From the NCBI GenBank assembly GCA_001769925.1, contig MEPT01000105.1, positions 27,119 to 34,662 on the forward strand: a DNA stretch of 7,544 nt, given 5' to 3'. A program made the translations under genes and the position numbers. Origin of the DNA: Bdellovibrionales bacterium RBG_16_40_8. Lineage in GTDB: Bacteria > Bdellovibrionota > Bdellovibrionia > Bdellovibrionales > UBA1609. The notes under the pieces were generated by a model. The model had not been told where the DNA came from. It saw only the letters and a program-made list of their open reading frames with translations, and ran no database searches. Of this stretch, positions 5,526-7,544 are shown in pieces. How positions within the stretch are numbered: position 1 is the stretch's first letter; each line of letters starts with the position of its first letter.

Positions 5526-7056
5526 TTAATGCTCCTATGCATATGGATATGTTTTGAGATTTATTAAAATATTTTTCAGAAATATTTTTTCTTTTTAAAA
5601 GCGTATTAATAAATGCAGCATGAGACCAAGTTAGATGAGGCAGTGCCGTAAGATACCCGGTATACTTATCAAGTTGCTCATAAAGATCATCATCTGTGCC
5701 CATATGATAACGAACTCGATAAACTATGGCGTCTGCGGCCATAAAAAGGGTATTTTTTATATTTATAAATTTACTGTCGTGGCGATTTAAAATTTCCCCT
5801 ATTTTAATAGGGGGTTCTTTTGCAAGATCAAGTAGATGATTAAAAAAACCAATATTTTGCTCGTTTGCGTTTAGCTGTCCGCTTAGCTCTAATTTTTCAA
5901 TGGTTTTATAGTAAAGCTCAGCTAGTGATAACGTGGCGATTGGCCACGGATTACCACCAAAATAATGATCTTCAGGGTAACGCCCAATTAATACTCCGGG
6001 CAGCCCTGCTTTGTTGATTGGATATATGGCCTCGAATGAGCTACGTAATTTTTCGGCAGTGGCAAGTGTCCAAGAATCAAGATTTGATGATTGCTCGAAA
6101 CTTAAGTCGCTACCAATGTCAGCATATAAAACACCGAGAATCACAGCAACGTCTAAATTTTGGGACTTGTTGTGAAGTCTATCACCCCAATTTAATTTAG
6201 TAGATTCTATATAATTTTTTTCAGTTGAAAAAAACTGACTAAGCTCTGCATTTACTGAGGTGGCAGCATTTTGTAGTTTTGAAATATCCGAGGTTTGTTG
6301 AAAATATCGCGTCATTACGGTGCCCCGGTTTAGAGCAGCACTTTGAATAATTTTAACAAAAAAATGCTGGCCCATGACTTCTTCCCAAACGTCAATGCTA
6401 TTATCGTTGATATTAACAGCAGTATATTTCAGATCGGGTAAAACAACGTTTAAAAAAATATTGCGAGCCTCCTCATTATGTCCTTCACTTAGCAAAAGAT
6501 CAATCCACTGCATAAGAGTTAGTGCACGTAAAGCTGGGCCATCATTTTGCGGGCGACCCCAGGGTTCATCAAATAAAGTTCCGTTAAGATTAAATTTTGG
6601 TTCACCAAAACCATACGGACTTTTAACTGCCTGATTTTCTTTCGAAAATGTAATGTAGTCTCTGATGTGTTTAGCAACAAGTTTGCGAGTAAAAGGTTCT
6701 GTGCTGGTGCGATAGACAGTAATTAGCGAATGCATTACAATGGCTGCGTCTCTTACCCAGTGGTAACGGTAATTTTGGCGTATTCCCGAAATAGGGTCAA
6801 CAGCTGTTCCGGGAGAGGCAATTACCGCGCCTTTTTTGCCTTCTAAGACATTTACGCCATAGTCAAGATTGTCAATTATGCGCATCAAAGATCTGTTGAT
6901 TTGTTTCTCTGACCAACTGTTAATTTTATAATAATCTGTATATGAACCAATGTGTGGATATGTCCCAATAGCCCAACTAAGATTTGTTTTGATAGTAATT
7001 AGTATTAGTGCAAAAAAAATCATATAAAAAATAAAACCCTTTTGTGTCTTCACCAT
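5512..7056 (-). CDS. Exported GH15 glucoamylase, fungal-type catalytic domain
   Basis: Glucoamylases are inverting exo-hydrolases that release beta-D-glucose from non-reducing ends of alpha-1,4 (and slowly alpha-1,6) glucans. The 514-residue protein has a signal peptide (1-29, NLSWA end), so it acts in the periplasm or outside, or stays anchored by the long hydrophobic stretch. The rest is a single (alpha/alpha)6-barrel domain. Visible hallmarks compared with Aspergillus glucoamylase (recalled): YHWVRDAA (98-105, equivalent to the substrate-binding Arg54-Asp55), GEPKFN (151-156), WGRPQNDGPALRA (166-178, the Trp120 segment), DVWEEV (222-227, general acid Glu225), GRYPED (358-363), GNPW (368-371) and YEQLDKYTG (459-467, catalytic base Glu460) followed by LTWSHAAF. 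All key residues are present, so it should be active. It has neither the N-terminal beta-sandwich of typical prokaryotic GH15 enzymes nor a CBM20. The ATG follows GGGGGG directly. It is first in an overlapping pair with the unknown membrane protein. Substrate (starch, glycogen, other glucan) is inferred. Confidence 0.93.
   Translation of the reverse strand: MVKTQKGFIFYMIFFALILITIKTNLSWAIGTYPHIGSYTDYYKINSWSEKQINRSLMRIIDNLDYGVNVLEGKKGAVIASPGTAVDPISGIRQNYRYHWVRDAAIVMHSLITVYRTSTEPFTRKLVAKHIRDYITFSKENQAVKSPYGFGEPKFNLNGTLFDEPWGRPQNDGPALRALTLMQWIDLLLSEGHNEEARNIFLNVVLPDLKYTAVNINDNSIDVWEEVMGQHFFVKIIQSAALNRGTVMTRYFQQTSDISKLQNAATSVNAELSQFFSTEKNYIESTKLNWGDRLHNKSQNLDVAVILGVLYADIGSDLSFEQSSNLDSWTLATAEKLRSSFEAIYPINKAGLPGVLIGRYPEDHYFGGNPWPIATLSLAELYYKTIEKLELSGQLNANEQNIGFFNHLLDLAKEPPIKIGEILNRHDSKFINIKNTLFMAADAIVYRVRYHMGTDDDLYEQLDKYTGYLTALPHLTWSHAAFINTLLKRKNISEKYFNKSQNISICIGALSEPK
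5532..5536 (-). promoter_or_regulatory. Shine-Dalgarno within GH15 3' end fixing the GTG start
   Basis: On the - strand AGGAG is followed by 6 nt and then GTG (5525-5523). The site lies inside the last codons of the glucoamylase gene, so ribosomes finishing that gene pass directly over it; this supports the non-ATG start and coupling. Confidence 0.72.
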
Positions 7057-7059
7057 TTA

Positions 7060-7065
7060 CCCCCC
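7060..7065 (-). promoter_or_regulatory. Homopolymeric G6 ribosome binding site of the GH15 gene
   Basis: On the - strand the start is preceded by an A8 run (7069-7076), TCT, GGGGGG and TAA, then ATG. The G6 run is the only purine-rich site that could pair with 16S rRNA. It is an unusual, slippage-prone form of Shine-Dalgarno, with only 3 nt between it and the ATG. Confidence 0.5.
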
Positions 7066-7100
7066 AGATTTTTTTTCTGTGGCTAAGCTAACTCTTAAAG

Positions 7101-7129
7101 CATATGTTCAACAACGGTAAATTTTTCAA
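7101..7129 (-). promoter_or_regulatory. Weak candidate promoter for the GH15 operon
   Basis: On the - strand TTGAAA (7124-7129) is followed after 17 bp by CATATG (7101-7106), a poor -10 matching three of six. It is the best arrangement I see in the 176-bp gap between the transposase stop and the GH15 start, and initiation would leave a leader of about 37 nt. The true promoter may be elsewhere or use another sigma factor. Confidence 0.22.
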
Positions 7130-7152
7130 TTAAAAAAATAAAGGGGTATAAT
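7123..7152 (+). promoter_or_regulatory. Candidate + strand promoter with perfect -10 facing the transposase end
   Basis: A perfect TATAAT (7147-7152) is preceded after 18 bp by TTTTCA (7123-7128, four of six matches). Transcription would start near 7159 and run into the tandem repeats, the short reading frame at 7205 and antisense into the transposase gene. It overlaps the - strand promoter candidate. The surrounding sequence is AT-rich, so chance occurrence is plausible. Confidence 0.25.
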
Positions 7153-7178
7153 CAGAATTTGTGATAATTATTACTGTT

Positions 7179-7202
7179 ATTGGAGCATTAATTGGAGCAT
7201 TA
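7179..7202. repeat. 12-bp perfect tandem duplication
   Basis: ATTGGAGCATTA occurs twice head to tail (7179-7190, 7191-7202) with no mismatch. Each unit carries a GGAG that would act as a Shine-Dalgarno on the + strand; the second lies 7 nt before the ATG at 7205. It lies 12 bp from an 18-bp tandem duplication, between the transposase and GH15 genes. Confidence 0.95.
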
Positions 7203-7204
7203 AA

Positions 7205-7300
7205 ATGAGACTTTTTATCCAAACTCTGGCCATTATCCAAACTCTGGCCATGTGCCATCATTCCATTTTTTTACGACTAGCTTGGCCAGCGCTCTTGTAA
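7205..7300 (+). CDS. Possible 31-residue small ORF antisense to the transposase 3' end
   Basis: ATG at 7205 has GGAG at 7194-7197 with an ideal 7-nt spacing, a second GGAG 12 bp further up, and a TATAAT box about 55 bp upstream. The frame encodes a hydrophobic peptide containing the repeat IQTLAI-IQTLAM from the 18-bp duplication, then CHHSIFLRLAWPALL and TAA. It is antisense to the last 22 codons of the transposase and the composition may simply reflect the opposite strand. It could be a small membrane peptide, but nothing beyond the initiation signals supports it. Confidence 0.18.
   Translation: MRLFIQTLAIIQTLAMCHHSIFLRLAWPALL
7215..7250. repeat. 18-bp perfect tandem duplication covering the transposase stop codon
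   Basis: TTATCCAAACTCTGGCCA occurs twice head to tail (7215-7232, 7233-7250). Read on the - strand each copy spells W-P-E-F-G-stop. The stop of the transposase lies in the right-hand copy, so the left-hand copy is untranslated and the duplication does not alter the protein. The clean match suggests a recent slippage or repair event. Confidence 0.95.
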
Positions 7301-7544
7301 AGCCTCTGCCTTCAAGCTGGTTGATTTTTATATAGTCAGTTAGGCGTGCAACATATTTTAATGATGCCACAATACTACTGAAGGGCCGATGATCCCAAAA
7401 ATTGCGAGCAATACGAGTTGCGCCCGGCTTATGCTCTAATTCATGGCGGACAATTTTTTTAATTTGGTATGCGATTTCTCCGGTAACTGCCCGGATAAAA
7501 TGAAGATATTGTTTACGCGTAGAAAATTTAACTCTGAGGTGTAA
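7233..7544 (-). CDS. IS200/RAYT-like single-strand transposase, C-terminal part (5' end outside window)
   Basis: The - strand frame is open from the right edge for 103 residues to a TAA at 7233-7235. It begins LHLRVKF, the last half of an HUH metal-binding motif (the first His would be just outside). It continues RKQYLHFIRAVTGEIAY, then FWDHRPFSSIV, and RLTDYIKINQLEG, where the Tyr encoded at 7332-7334 is the expected single catalytic tyrosine. These fit Y1 transposases of the REP-associated (RAYT) type, which cut and join single-stranded DNA at hairpin elements. About half the protein is outside the window. RAYT genes are usually single-copy, domesticated elements without mobile ends, and no insertion-sequence ends or target duplications are visible here. 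It ends 176 bp upstream of the GH15 gene on the same strand. No clear REP-type GC-rich hairpin lies in the visible flank. Confidence 0.82.
   Translation of the reverse strand, partial: LHLRVKFSTRKQYLHFIRAVTGEIAYQIKKIVRHELEHKPGATRIARNFWDHRPFSSIVASLKYVARLTDYIKINQLEGRGFTRALAKLVVKKWNDGTWPEFG

Noticed and set aside
6374..6634. 86-codon + strand frame inside the GH15 gene.
   Set aside because: It is antisense to the catalytic core containing DVWEEV and WGRPQ; conservation of those motifs explains the open frame.
7179..7250. Tandem repeats as the start of a CRISPR array or REP cluster.
   Set aside because: Units are directly adjacent without spacers and differ in sequence, and they lack the GC-rich hairpin expected of REP elements; the GGAG in the 12-bp unit is not at the foot of a hairpin.

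Overview
The window is about 7.5 kb of AT-rich bacterial DNA that is almost entirely coding. The gene content fits a Gram-negative, diderm bacterium: two lytic transglycosylases, one of them an apparent lipoprotein, and exported proteins with Sec-type signal peptides. The combination of a CXXC-less Mrp, a small membrane-anchored J-like protein beside it, and an IS200-like/RAYT transposase of the 'FWD.RPF' type reminds me of Bdellovibrionota or other former deltaproteobacteria. That placement is from memory of protein style; no marker gene here proves it.

Layout. Bases 1-2846 (+ strand) hold two peptidoglycan lytic transglycosylases of different families back to back: the C-terminal part of a soluble Slt70-like enzyme cut by the window edge, then a MltD-like lipoprotein with LysM domains. 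Bases 2833-3621 (- strand) hold a Mrp/ApbC-type P-loop ATPase whose 3' end overlaps that of mltD by 14 bp. Starting only 29 bp from mrp, and divergent from it, is a 122-residue inner-membrane protein with a J-domain-like C-terminus (3651-4019, +). A conserved-looking 81-residue protein with a short coiled coil follows on the - strand (4036-4281).

Bases 4356-7056 (- strand) form a two-gene unit with a 14 bp overlap. The upstream gene encodes an exported GH15 glucoamylase that looks strikingly like the fungal enzymes. The downstream gene encodes a polytopic membrane protein with a signal peptide that I do not recognise; its GTG start and Shine-Dalgarno lie inside the end of the glucoamylase gene, so the two are probably co-translated. 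The right end (7233-7544, - strand) is the C-terminal half of a single-strand (HUH/Y1) transposase. Its stop codon lies in a perfect 18-bp tandem duplication, next to a second, 12-bp tandem duplication.

How the genes relate. The two transglycosylases plausibly act together in wall remodelling. The glucoamylase would release glucose from alpha-glucans in the periplasm or outside the cell, with the coupled membrane protein as an unproven partner. Mrp and the J-like protein share a tiny divergent intergenic region. I found no tRNA, rRNA, CRISPR array or convincing intrinsic terminator. The items most worth following are the fungal-type glucoamylase with its unknown coupled membrane protein, the cysteine-poor Mrp beside an HPD-less J protein, and the double tandem duplication at the transposase stop.
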